The translations under genes were made by a program, and so were the position numbers. From Spinacia oleracea (lineage: Eukaryota > Streptophyta > Magnoliopsida > Caryophyllales > Amaranthaceae), in NCBI RefSeq assembly GCF_020520425.1, contig NC_079489.1:89756810-89820809 (forward strand): DNA of 64,000 bases. Reading direction: 5' to 3'. How positions within the stretch are numbered: position 1 is the stretch's first letter; every line of letters starts with the position of its first letter. The notes beneath the pieces were generated by a model that saw only the letters and a list, made by a program, of their open reading frames with translations, ran no database searches and was not told the DNA's origin. This document shows positions 1 to 11,999 of the stretch, piece after piece.

Positions 1-2190
1 AAATGGAGTTGCACCAGTTGAAGTGCGAATTGAAGTTCGATACCCCCACAATGCGAAATGCAGCTTCTGGGGCCAGTCCTTGTAATTGGTAGTCATTTTT
101 ATGATGATGGTCTTGACATTCTTGTTGGCTGCTTCGATTGCCCCATTGGTTTGTGGGCGATAAGGCGAGGAGCGATGATGTTGAATCTTGTACTCGGTGA
201 ATAGATCTTCACACTCTCCTTGAAAATGGGTTCCCTGGTCACTGATGAACTCGTGAGGAACGTCGTATCTGCATATGATGTTTTCTTGTATGAACTGGGC
301 CACTTGCTTGGAACCCAACACTTTGAATGATCTGGCCTCGACCCATTTGGCGAAGTAGTCGATAGCAACCAGTATGAACTCATGACCCCCGGTGCCCGTT
401 GGAGTGACTTTGCCGATGACGTCGATACCCCAGGTTGAGAATGGCCACGGTGATGATTGAGAGTATAGCAATGATGAAAGAATGTGCTTTAGATTCGCAC
501 ACTTTTGGCAGGTAGGACATTTCTTGACAAAGAAGTAGCAATCCCGTTCGAGGGTAGTCCAGTAGTATCGATCCCTGATGATCTTGAGGGCTAGCATCTT
601 CCCGTTCATGTGGGTGCCACAAACTCCAGCATGTATGTTGTCCATGACTCTTTGAGCTTCGTGCTTGTCAACACATCGGAGGTTAGGACCCCCAAGGGAC
701 CTTTTGTATAGAATGTCGCCTTCTATGACGAAATTGGCTGATTGTAGTCGTAGAGCCCTTTGATTCTTGCTTGAAAAGTGCGGGGGATACTCTGAATTTT
801 GTAGATACCTTTGAATGTTTGTAAACCAAGGTTCATCTCCGTCTTGCTCGACGTCGTCAATAGCATGGACATATGCTGCTTCTTGACGTGTTTCAATTGT
901 AAGTGGCATTTCGGCCATGCCATTTGGGATTTTGATCATTGAGGCCAGCTTTGCCAGTGCATCGGCGAATTGGTTTTCCTCTCTCGGGAGGTATGTATAG
1001 CGAAGCTCTTCTATTTGCTCAGACAGCTGCTCAAGGTAGGACTGGTATAGAGCCAAGCTCTCGCTCCTCACTTTCCATTTTCCGGAAATTTGATTGATGA
1101 TTAGGGAAGAATCCCCGTACACTCAAAGTTTCTGGACACCCAATGCTAAGGCGGCTTCCAGGCCCATAATGCATGCTTCATATTCCGCCGCATTGTTTGT
1201 GACGTTGAATTGCAATTTTGCTTCTATAGGAATGTGAGTGCCGCCTGGGGCTACTAAAATTACTCCAACACCACACCCGTTCTGATTCGAAGCACCGTCG
1301 AAATGCATTGACCAACTGTCATCACTGGTCATTAAGATTTGCTCGTCGGGTAAGTTGTAATCCTCCTCTTCTGCCTCGACGGGACAATCGGCTAGGAAGT
1401 CTGAGACTGCTGAACCCTTGATAGACTTCATCGGGATGTATTTGAGATCGAATTCTGCTAACATGACCAACCACCTGGACAACCGTCCGTTGAGAGCTGG
1501 TTTTTCGAATAGATACTTGAGAGGATCCGCTTTGCTGATCACATGTACTGTATGGGAGAGCATGTAGTGCCGTAGTTTCTTTGTGGCCCAAACCAAGGCA
1601 ATGCTGAGTTTCTCGAGCTGAGTGTACTTGGTCTCGTACTCGATTAGTTTTTTGCTTATGTAGTATACGGCGTTCTCCTTGCCTTCAACTTCCTGGGCGA
1701 GCATAGCCCCTACTGCTGAATCTGTTGTTGTGAGGTAGAGCCTGAGGGGAATCCCTGGCATGGCTGGCTTTAGTACTGGTGGGTTGGAAAGGTAATCCTT
1801 GATAGTGTCAAATGCATGCTGACAGTCGTCATCCCACACTTTGGGCTCACTTTTTTGGAGCTTTCGAAATACCGGTTCACATATCATCATGAGTCTTGAA
1901 ATGAACCTACTGATATATTGTAGTCTTCCGAGAAAACCCCGAATTTCCTTTTCGTTCGTTGGTGGTTGCATCTCGAGAATTGCCTTGATTTTTGAAGGAT
2001 CGGCCTCTATGCCCCGAGAGCTGATAACATATCCGAGTAACTTGCCTGACGTTACCCCGAATGCACACTTTTGCGGATTGAGCCTCATGTTGTATTGCCT
2101 GAGCCTGTTGAAAGACTTTCGAAGTACTGAGGTATGCTCGTGTCGCTCTTTGGATTTGACAATCATGTCGTCGACAATGTGGACCCCACC
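1..2190 (-). pseudogene. Tat-lineage Ty3/gypsy pol fragment (RT end, RH, aRH, integrase)
   Basis: Minus-strand translation gives, in order, the RT active site and thumb (HIVDDMIVKSK near 2165-2185), the classical RNase H, a second archaeal-type RNase H (FDGASNQNGCGVGV near 1290, NNAAEYEACI near 1185), a zinc-binding HHCC region near 560-640 and an integrase core with GIDVIGK near 415, ISDQGTHF near 235 and NGAIEAANK near 140. The double RNase H is diagnostic of the Tat lineage. A TGA near 1122 splits the reading frame inside the second RNase H, at the position where the related element at 62.9 kb reads LQVFGDSS. The RT is truncated just upstream of the catalytic box at about 2190, and the usual Tyr of YVDD reads as Ile. 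The left end runs off the window. It is a dead fragment. Confidence 0.88.
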
Positions 2191-4747
2191 TTCAATTTCA
2201 CCCCTTTTACGGACGAAGCGGCTCGTTCTCATCGTCTTAAAATGGATGAATATTGGAGGATTTATGATGCGAAGGGTAAAGGGCATGCCCCGAGCACTTC
2301 TTAGGGTTCACTCCATTTCTCCCCCATCTTCTTTTGTGATGGTATGCTTGTGATTAGCTTGGGGGAGAGGTGAGGAGTTGGGGTTTGCTTTGAGGACCTT
2401 TTGATGCTTGTTGGTGTTGTTGTTCTTCTTGCCACTTTGTGTGGTTGTATATATGATGAGCTTATGTTGGTTGTTAGTTTGTTTTGGCCATTTGGCCCTT
2501 GTCTACTAACATTTTTTCTTGGTTGTTTTTGAGTTGTTTTTGGTATGTTTCATTGCGGTGGGTTCACACTTTCCACCATTGCCTTGTCCGTCGATTTTTC
2601 GGTGAGTTTGGTTCGGTTTTTATCGGTTCTTTGCGGGACTTGCTCCCACGGCATATCCGGTAATATCCTTCTATCTCACATACATTCTTTGGGACGGGCA
2701 TATTTCTTGTGGGGTATTTGGTTGGATGGGTAGTTGTGCCCCTCCATAGTTTTGTTTTAGGCCTTGGGGACATGGTCTAATTCAAGCTTGGGGGGAGTTT
2801 TGTTGTGTGGTTGCCTATTTGTGATGCTCATTTCTTTGAAATTATACCTTGTGTGCACTTGTATATATTAGTTTCTCTGTTTTTAGTTTGATTTTAGTTT
2901 GATTTTTATTTTCTTTTGTTTCCTTTTGTTTTCTTTTGTTTCTTTTGATTCTTTTTGTTTTCCTTTTGGTGTGATTTCTTCTTTTCTTCCTTTTTCATTC
3001 CTTTCCTTTTGTCAAGGCAAGTTTTTCTAGGTTTCTTAGGCAATATTCTTGATTTGGGCAAATAAAATTGGAACTTGTAGGTTATAATTCTTTTATTCCT
3101 AATTGGTAGATGTTTGCACGGTTTTCAATGTCTTGGGTCGAATCTAGGATTTAGGTGTTAAGAAAGTTGGTTGAACTTTGGGTAGCATGCGTCTTGAACC
3201 CTTGGCTTGTGGTAAGATGGTGTCGATCTCTCTAGTGACTTGAAACCGGAGAGAGTAGTATTTGCTCCCATGTGAGGATCATGTTCACATTAGCCCAAAC
3301 ACATTGTATACATATATTGAGTGGCATGGATCCTTGGCATTGGCTTTCTTATCTCCCGAATTTGACTTTTTCCTTCCCGAGACCGCGACCGAACTACTTT
3401 AGGGGACGATAGAGGCATTTCTTTCGGTGACTATTTTTTTTTAGATTAGGGCATCTTTATTTTTATTTTTCTCATATATTTTTGTTTGCATTTGCCCCCT
3501 TGCTAGCTATTTGAGCCTTTCCCCTTCATTTCTTATGAGCACATTACAAGCCTATTAGCCTTTGTTTTATTTTCACCCTTAGAAGTGATAGTGAAGCTTT
3601 GAGTTATAATGCTTGGTGGTTTTGAATGATTATGCAAAGTTGAGGAATGATTGATATTGGTATGAATGGAAAAGTTTAGGAATTATGTTGTATATAGTGA
3701 TTAAATAAGCAAAAGAAAAAGAGAAAGGAAAGTTTTGAAAAAAGCCAAAAATAGAGAAAAACAAGGCAATGAGAAAAATTTCATTTGAAACACAAAAAAA
3801 GAGAAAATCAAATCAAGAAAAGTTCAAAAAAGAGTGTTAGTTTAGAATTGTTGTTGAATAAGCTTGGGGGTACCCCAAATAAGTGGTATGAGTTTGCTTT
3901 GGTTCGATTTGCTTGAGTTGAGTTCATTCATTGCGCTTCACTTTAGGTATGAGCACCAATTACCAAATTTGTTCCACACCTTACCCCTAGCCTACGTTAC
4001 ACCCTAAAAATTCCTCTTGACCCTTTTGAGTTGAGTCTTTGTCGATGGAGGGAGGATTTGGTCAAATTTATGGAATGAGATTGTCATGCTAAGATGTCGA
4101 GAAACCTTCTCTTATCCCTTGCAAATCTTGTTTTCCGGCGCCTTCGCGGCGTCATGAGACACTATTCTTAAGGGTGGATGAGAACTAGAGATTTGACGTG
4201 GTATGCTCGGTTGAAGGGGAATTGATAAGTGCTTACCCTTAGTTCTCTTTGCTTGGCATTTGAATCTTTCACTCGATTTAGGACATTGGTTAGCGTGCAT
4301 ATGTTTATTTGGTTAGTAATGTTAGCATTCTCTCATACTTGTTCCATAATAAAGGCCCTTATCTTGAATTTTGTAGTTTCATTTTTCTTTCTTTTCTATT
4401 TTCTTTTCCTTTCTTTATTTTTCTTTTCTTTCTTTTTCTTTTCTTCCTTTTTCTTGGTTTGTTTTTCATTTTAGGTCTTGCCTTGATTGTGTTTTTGGAA
4501 GAGTTATGGGTGTTTCTCTTTGGAAACCCTTGCGAGATCCCACTCGCCCTAATGAGCGATTGTGGGGTTTAAAGAGCTTGTTGCATGCGCTTAAATGCAA
4601 CCGTGATTCCTACGAAAGTGAGTTAGGTTGTAAACTCTTTTAGCTCTTGTTTTTGCAGTTTTTAGATTCTCAATAATATGCTCATCCTTCCCTAGTTCGT
4701 GCCTAGTTTGCTAGAGACTAGCAAACGCCTAGCTTGGGGGAGTTTCA
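2191..4747 (+). mobile_element. 3' internal region of a probable Athila-type Ty3/gypsy element
   Basis: This 2.5-kb stretch lies between the broken Tat pol and an LTR. It holds a short plus-strand open tail that stops near 2321 and is not recognisable as any family. After it come long low-complexity pyrimidine and purine tracts (about 2890-3005, 3710-3840, 4380-4470) and four copies of AGCTTGGGGG, the last directly in front of the LTR. A long non-coding 3' region with such polypurine boxes fits Athila-like elements, but no Athila domain is left to prove it. The hydrophobic reading frames at 4229-4572 are by-products of the pyrimidine tract, not genes. Confidence 0.5.
4731..4745 (+). other. 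Polypurine tract before the Athila-like 3' LTR
   Basis: AGCTTGGGGGAGTTT lies two bases before the proposed LTR start TGAGCGG. This is the expected place of the plus-strand primer for reverse transcription. Confidence 0.55.
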
Positions 4748-6389
4748 TGAGCGGCATTTATGTCGCTCTAAGCTTAGGATTTTATAGAATTTTATTATTC
4801 TTTTTGATAGTTTTGTATAGTTTTGTTACATTTTTTATCCCCTTATTCCATCTTGCACTTTTTCAGGTAAAATGTTGGAGAATGATGGAAAATAGTGGAA
4901 ATATGCTCGAATCAGGCCCGTGCGATCGCACGGGAATTCTGTGTGTTCGCACGGGTCAACAGAATTGGCCTTAAAGTCAACCAGGCTCGTGCGATCGTGT
5001 TCCAAGAGTGTGTGTTCGCACGAAATCGCAAAAACGATGCAGGAACTATTTGGAATACCGTGCGCTCGCACCAGAAATTAGCCCGCTCGCACGGACTTTT
5101 CGTGTGCTCGCACATAATTTTCGAGCAAGCACATGAAGAATTTGGAATATTTTGGCTAAGTTAAGACCGTGCGATCGCACGGATTATGAGCCCGTTCGCA
5201 CAGTTCGAAGAAGAGAATCGTCGCTGAGAACGATCGCACGGATCAGGGCACGTTCGCACCGATGCGATCGCATCTGGGTCTCCGCGATCGCACGGCTGCG
5301 CGGGCTGACCTTTTCGAGTTTAAATTTCTATTCTTTTAGGGGTTTGTATAGATAGAATTTTCATTTTTTATTTTCAACAATTAATTTCAGAAATAGAATT
5401 TTAAGAAGTTTTAGAAAGTTTGCTCTTCAAGCTTAGTTTTCTAGAGAGAGAAACTCCATTGCTTTGGAGCTTCAAGTTGTAATTTCTTCAACTCTTCTCA
5501 ATTCCTTGCAATTTTAATTCAAGTTCTTAGTTCTTTGTTCATGCTATTTTGTTATTGTTCTTTGATTGTTCTTCAACTTCTTGAATTCCTCTTTGCTTTG
5601 ATTTTAGTTTCATTGATTCTCAATTCTTTAATTGATTTTGCAATTGAATGTTCAACTTCTTGATTCTTTCCTTCTACTCCTTCAGTTACATAATTGCTTG
5701 CCTAGAACTCATGAATTTCCTAGTTTCAAGTATGTGTAGTGAGTAGATTTAGGTTAGGGAAAGGGGAGAATCTAGGGGATTAATTAGGGGAAATTGATGG
5801 TTGAATGTTGATTGATTGATGTAATTAAATGTGATTTAGTGATAGGATATCCATGCCTAATTGAGTGGTAGTTGCAAATACCATTTGATTGGAATTGATT
5901 GGATTGCATAGCTTAGGTTTGGCAAGACATTGTGAGCCTATTTTATGCAAGTGAATGGTGGTTCCTATTATATGCAAGTTTATCTAGTCTAGGATTAGGC
6001 GAAAGCTCTTCCATAGATTAGATGCTTCGCGTGCTCCATCCGAGAGGTGGTTAGCACGTCATTCGATTTCATTCCCCTATGCACTAAGTCGTTGCATCAT
6101 CATGATTGCTTGATTGTTTAGATCGTTTCCCCCAATTCCCTAGGCTATCCCCGACTCCCTAGCATTTCCCTATATTGATAATTTGTTTAATTGTTAGCTT
6201 TAGTTTTCTTAGAACATAATTCAAACCAACTTTTGTCCAAACTAGCTTAACGCCTTGACTCAATGCACACCGTTTCTATGGGACGATCCCTATACTTGCC
6301 GCTATAGCAATATAGCCGGTAGTTTAGTGGTTTATAAATTTTGTTTGGTCGGGTGGTTTTCTTTTCAACGACGGAAAAACACCCTATCA
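4748..6389 (+). repeat. 3' LTR of the Athila-like element
   Basis: The proposed LTR starts TGAGCGGC after a polypurine tract and ends ACCCTATCA, so it has TG...CA ends. Its right end is sharp because Sirevirus coding sequence begins at the next base. The last 120 bases carry a box (GGGACGATCCC near 6280) and a short tail with a GACGAC motif, a layout I associate with Athila-type LTR ends. Positions 4917-5305 hold a dense cluster of GCGATCGCAC-like palindromes. No second copy lies in the window, so the left boundary is inferred from the polypurine tract only. Confidence 0.55.
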
Positions 6390-8735
6390 GGAGTCCTCGA
6401 ACCAGTTCCTTTGATCTTAGTTTGTCGAGCAATGAGAAACTAGCATGTCTAAACCTCCTGTGCCATAGTAGGGGATCTTCTCCAATGGCACTAAGGCAGG
6501 TTAAGTTGTTCCTTGGAAACGTATTGAGATCCAAAGAATATGTGTTCCCTTTACGAGTTCCTTCCAAAATAACCTTCCCAGTGTTATTGTTAATAATTTG
6601 ACAATTTTCAGAAGTGAAACTTACAGAGTTCCCTTTGTCACAAAATTGAGAAATGCTTAGTAGACTATGCATTAAGCCCTCGACTAAAAATACATTTTCA
6701 ATGGCATGGGAACTTGACCTTCCAACTTTTCCAATTCCAACAATTTCTCCTTTCATGTTGTCTCCAAAGGTCACAGTTTCTCCATTGTAGGCTTCTAGTG
6801 AGAGGAATTTAGATTTGAATCATGTCATGTGTTTGGAACACCCGTTGTCGAGATACCACGAGCTGTTCCCCTTCACTAGAACTTGTAAAGAAATCAAAGG
6901 TTAGTTACAGGAACTCGGGATTCCTCGAGTTCCTTTTCCACTACAACATCTGACTTCTTAACCCATTTTTTCTTTACATAGTTTATGTTTCTTTGATCAT
7001 GTTCCTTCATCTTGGAACATTCAGAACTTACATGACTTCCACTTCCACATGAGAAACAGACTTTCACACTTGGGAGTTCCACATACTGTTTCTTATGACT
7101 AGTTTTGTGGTTAAAACCTAAACCTTCTGTTCTCTTGGATTGAGCATTCTCAATCCATTTGGGAGGAACCTTTGGTGGTTGTTTCTGGGCTCTGGCCATG
7201 GCTAGTTCCCTTTCTAGTTTCACTTTTTGTTCCTTTGTGGTGATCAGGTCTTTGTTTAATCTTTCTAGGTCGACATTGAAAATACCCATGTTAATTTCCA
7301 AGGATTTTGTAGGATCTAGACTTAAATTAAACATCTTGTATTGACTGAGTTCCACTTGTAGAAGGATGTTTTCATTCCTAACTTTCTCGAATGATTCATT
7401 AATGGAGGTATTCCTATCTAGCAATTCAAAGAACCTACCTTGAACATCAGATCTAACATTGTTTAGATAATTCATATGGTCTTTACTAAGTTCCAGGGCT
7501 GTATCACTTTGAGCTTTTAGTATACTTAGCTTTTTATAATCATCTAGAGTTTCTAGCAACAGTTCAATTAGCTTTGACTTTGAAAGACACTGAAGAGTGG
7601 AGGAACTTACTTCTTCTGGTGGAACTCGTTCAGTTCCATCTGTTCTTGCCATGAGGCAAAGATTTGCAGTTTCTTCATTTGGTTGTCCCTCATCATCTTC
7701 TGAGTTTGTTGCTTCGCCCCATGCAACTATCATAGCCTTTTTGAAGTTTGGCTTGTTAAAGGTGGACTTATTGTAGCGCTCCTTGACCTGTTCCTTTCCC
7801 TTTCCTTTGACTTTGTCGTTTTCCCACAGAGGGAATTCACGAATTTGATGATCAGTTTCTCCACATTTGAATCAACCTTGCTCAGTTTTGGAACTGGCAG
7901 TTTTCCTTGCAAAGTTCCTTCCTTTCTGGTTGCCTGGTTTGAAGTTCCTGTAGAGCTTTCTCATCCTTCTGACCAGCATGGCAGCCTCTTCCTCATCTGG
8001 TTCAGATTCATCGAGTTCCTCAGCTTTCAGAGCAAGTCCTCGGTTTCTGGAGCTCTCAGGAACAACAGCTCCAAGATGTAGTTCATGTGTCATCAAGGAA
8101 CCAGCAAGTTGTTAAATGTTGAACTTTGTAAAGTCCTTGGTCTCAAACAGTGTAGTGACCTTTGTTCTCCAACGATCATCTTGTGGCATGCTCCTTAGTA
8201 TCTTTCTTACCTGTTCATCAGTGGGAATGATTGTACCAAGAGAAACTAATTCATTTGTTATGTTAGTAAATCGAGTGAACATCTCTTGAATAGTTTCTTT
8301 TGGAAGAATTTCAAATCTTTCATATTTAGACATCAAAAGATCAATTTTGGAACGCTTGACTTCATTAGTTCCTTCGTGGGTTACTTGTAGTAGTTTCCAA
8401 ATCTGTTTTGCGTTCTTGCACCCCATGACCCTATTGTGTTCAGGGGGTCCAAGCCCACAGTGTAAGATTTTAACAGCCATAGCATTTATCTCATATTTTT
8501 CAAAGTCTTGAGACATTGGTTTAGGAACTACCTCGTTTTCTGCATTGGTTTTTGTTACCTCAAAATCTCCAACTTCTATCACACGCCACACTTGGTAGTT
8601 TTCATCTTTGGTGAATATCTCCATCATGTTCTTCCAGTATGAGTAAAACTTACCATTGAACATAGGTGGCCTTTGCGTGGAGTAGTCTTCTTCCGGTTTC
8701 TCTTGTGAGTTCATACTATCAGGAACTTGACTCAA
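6390..8735 (-). pseudogene. Sirevirus (Ty1/copia) gag-protease-preintegrase pseudogene
   Basis: Minus-strand reading begins at 8735 with a gag of the DUF4219/UBN2 type (FNGKFYSYWKNMMEIF; WKLLQVTHEGT), passes a degenerate zinc knuckle near 7870, a long coiled-coil region and an intact second knuckle (CFSCGSGSHVSSEC near 7030). It then reaches the protease (SWYLDNGCSKHMT near 6850) and a pre-integrase box (LLWHRRFRHASFSLLDKLRS near 6450). This gag-plus-coiled-coil arrangement is typical of Sireviruses. It is dead: stops near 8115, 7875 and 6825, frame changes near 7735, first knuckle missing two Cys, and the protease DSG changed to DNG. Pol ends abruptly at 6390, where the foreign LTR begins. 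Integrase, RT and RNase H are absent. Confidence 0.85.
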
Positions 8736-8766
8736 ACAGGGTTTCCTGTGGTTTTAGTGAGTACTA

Positions 8767-8778
8767 GCTCTGATACCA
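8767..8778 (-). other. Primer-binding site of the Sirevirus
   Basis: On the minus strand this reads TGGTATCAGAGC, the standard match to the 3' end of initiator methionine tRNA, two bases inside the LTR boundary. It fixes the orientation of the element. Confidence 0.85.
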
Positions 8779-8780
8779 AT

Positions 8781-10090
8781 TGATATTCCAGTAGGAACAC
8801 ACACAAGAGGGGGGGTGAATTGTAATTCGAACTTTGTGAGAGTTTCTTGCGGAACTTAGAAATAACAAAGGAACTGAGACTTAGAAAAGCAAAAGCAACA
8901 ATTTAGAAAACTTCTTGACACTAATCAAGAAAAGAATACCTTTATAATATAGTAATACCTCGATTACAATAACTCTCTAACTCGAGTTCCTCTCAAACTC
9001 GAGTTCCTCACAGTAACCTACTTAGATTACAACTCACCTTTCTTCTCTTTCTCTCAGACTTAAACTCTAAGTCTTTACAGGATAACTCTATCATTTCTAA
9101 TCTGAAATACAATTTTAGTTTTGAGAACACTAGATATTAATAAGCTTAAGTATATATAAAGACTTTTAGAAACTTGGATTAAACTAGGACACAAACTCGT
9201 TTTTAGAAAACTCTTTAAAACGTTATTTAGGAAATGCAAAGCTCTAGGAATGTTTGTGTATTTTTCCAGAAAACTTCGTGGCTTTATATAGACTTTTTTC
9301 CTTAGGGTTTGTTCCCTTCAAAAACTCAACTGCCAACTAACTGACACTTTGTTTGTCACGTCCCTAGACTTGAGGAACAAGGGAAGACCACTTCCCACTC
9401 AACTTCCTCAACTGCTGGACGTGTTTAAGATTAAGTCAATCACCTTTGTTTTCTTAAAAAATATTTATTTTATCAAAATATTTAGGAGAAGTTTTAGGGA
9501 GGTTAAAACTGTTTTTATTTTATTAAAAAGATAAAATAAGAACCTGATTTTTATTAAACGTAAAGAGATATTTTATTTAAAACTATTTCCTTAAAACTGT
9601 ATTGCCAGATATTTCGATAAAAACAACCAAGTAATCCAAGTTCCTCCAGTTCCTTATATAACACCTAGCATATTAATAGTTTACATATAATCTAAGTAAA
9701 GTAGACTACCTAGACATATATGTCTTCCCTTTTGTGAGACATTCAACTCTGATGCTTCACTTGTTCCTGCTAAGAAACATTGATGAGTTCCTCGTATGTT
9801 CATGAAGGAACTCAGAACTATGTGTCTGTAGCTTTTCCTGTGTATGTGAAAAACACTCGATTTGTAATAGGTGTTGCTCTTGACTTTGGTGACTTCGAAA
9901 CTTCAGCTTGTACTGCTTCCAACTCAGGAACTCCAGTAGCTGCTCCAAGTGCATATCAGGAACTTCAGTAGCTGATCCATGTTCCCATCCCAATAGGAAC
10001 CCAGGCACTTACCTGTTTAAATTCATTAGCAACCACAATCAGGAAGTTTGCAATGCGTGTGTCATCAACCAAAACCTAGGAACAACAACA
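8781..10090 (-). repeat. 5' LTR of the Sirevirus
   Basis: The LTR starts on the plus strand with TGATATTCC next to the primer-binding site and carries the AGAGGGGGGGTGAATTG box that is characteristic of Sirevirus LTR ends. The outer end is placed at AACAACAACA (CA at 10089-10090), which gives TG...CA ends and about 1.3 kb. The partner LTR is not in the window, so the outer end is approximate. Short open frames inside are chance. Confidence 0.65.
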
Positions 10091-11980
10091 TATATACCTT
10101 GAGTATGAATAATGGGGGGAGTCTTGCCGGAAAACTTGTAATCCTTGAATGATACAAGGCGTTGTTTCATTCTTTATTTTAATGCTTTTATGCACTGAAA
10201 TTGCGTCGGTATGACCCGACTGTCGGTAGGAGTCCGACTCTTTATTATTTTGGTGTGTGGTTGGCTCCCATCACCCTTTTCTTTTCTTTTGAGGATACTT
10301 TCTTTTACCCGTTCGAAGCTACTTCTTAAACTAAACCGTGAGTCAAGAGTCCTGTCAAGTGTCGAGTCTTGTCTCCATGTTTACTTGTTACTAAATTGAT
10401 TCTGCATGTGGATTACTATCTCGTTGAGTGAAGCATGTTAGGATAGAATGTTATTCTAGCTTGTCTGTACTCAGCTTTTGTTGACTTCCTGCTTTATGTC
10501 TTTTGGTCATGACCTTTGCCTTAATGACCCTGTGATGATCCACCATTGCATTTGCGTTGTTGGGGAGTAGATTTTTAATAAATAGGTTTGTAGAGATAAC
10601 TTGCGGGAGAAGTTATCATGAGAACTATGTTGAGAGATTATGTTTTCTCTTCCGTATTTTATAAACTCTACATTTATTTTCTAGTCATGACTACAATATT
10701 TATTTACAGTTTAGTTAATGGGTTTCAAAACTGTTTAATGTTTGTTTTGGGCCTTAATGGTTTCAAGTTGTTTAATGACCATTAACTATTTATTGTATTT
10801 GAAAGTTAGTTAAATTCCACTGCGTAATTCTGGTAAATAACCTTCGTAGTTATCACGGTGGCGGTAATATCTTTGTAATTCCTTCGTTTTAAGTTGGAAA
10901 ATGTTTTATAAAAGCAAGAAATTATTAGGGTGTTACAAAAATATCCACATTAGCAGTGTCTTTTGTATACGAACTTATGTAATTGTTGATGTATTCGTTA
11001 ACAATATTTTGGTCATGAAAATCAGACATAGCTACCTATAGGCACGTGTAAGGGGGTGATAATTATTTAGTTAGAGTTGAAATTGAGAGAGTGTAGAATT
11101 TTAGGAAATTGAGGAATTATGAGTTGTAGTGATAAGAATGCAATTCTCCCGTTTAATTTAAACATTACCGTAACAACTTTGTAAATGCTCAAAAATTTCT
11201 AACGGCTACATTTTCAAATGACTAGATTACAAAGCTAACAAACTTGCATATACCCTATCTTTACGTTCCCCGTCAAAAATCCTATCTTACGTATATGCAA
11301 ATTTGTTAGCTAAGATTTTGTATATATCCTATTTTTAAACTTGCATTTTGTGTATATCCTATTTTAAACTACTAGGTTAGCTAACAAACTAAGAGTATAA
11401 ATAGGAAGATTAAAAAAAATAAAGATTAAGTAAAAGATATAACAATAAGCTACTTAAGAAAAAAAACTTATAACTAAAGACTTATAAGTAAAAGATACTA
11501 CTAACAAGATGCTACGTAGAATAACTAAATACAAGGGAAATATTTCTCTAAACAATAAGATTGGTTTGACTTAGTGTACTTAGATATTTCTATCATGACC
11601 CCTAATTAAGACGGGCAACCAAACATAAAGTCTAATATTCGCTAGTAGCGTCTTTATACGACGAGGTACACAGTGGCTTGTTTAAGGTGTCAACCAATTG
11701 ATCATCATTTGCCACGGTTTTACAAAGTGATAGAGTTATACTTTGTCAACTTTAAGAATCACGCGTGTCATGATGTATCGAAACTACATTGTTAGCTTGT
11801 TAGCTAAGAACTAGTCTACGCCTGTCATCTACGACATTATCTTCTATATGCAATACGAAAAGCATAAAATTAGATGAAACAGGAAATCAAAAAATGTAAT
11901 TTAGCAACACTTGAAATAAAACAAACATAAAAAGAAAGAGAAAAAGAAAGAAAGAAAACATACTACGTGCATGCATTTGG
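10091..11980. repeat. Decayed repeat DNA with an LTR-like end at 10937
   Basis: No coding sequence is recognisable. The part up to about 10937 ends with TTAGGGTGTTACA, a common terminus of plant gypsy LTRs that begin TGTAACACCC, and includes a stretch near 10850 (TATCACGGTGGCGGTAAT) that looks LTR-like; the matching start is missing. The part from 11040 to 11980 is AT-rich with an inverted repeat at 11233-11311 and no other readable structure. Confidence 0.3.
11233..11311. repeat. Inverted repeat, about 20-bp arms with a 37-base loop
   Basis: AGCTAACAAACTTGCATATA begins the left arm (11233-11253), and its near-perfect reverse complement lies at 11291-11311, with a single mismatch over 21 positions. 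It could form a hairpin or be what remains of a small inverted-repeat element. Confidence 0.7.
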
Positions 11981-11999
11981 ACTAATTAAACTAAATCAT

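Noticed and set aside
1..2190. Tat fragment at the left edge as the missing second half of Tat element A
   Set aside because: It begins near the same RT box, but it is on the opposite strand 55 kb away. The codons after the box read ATGATTGTC, not ATGATAGTC as element A would require, and element B should be flanked directly by the missing half.
4229..4572. Hydrophobic membrane-like small proteins
   Set aside because: Phe/Leu/Ser strings come from a TTTCTTTT pyrimidine tract in the non-coding 3' region of an LTR element.
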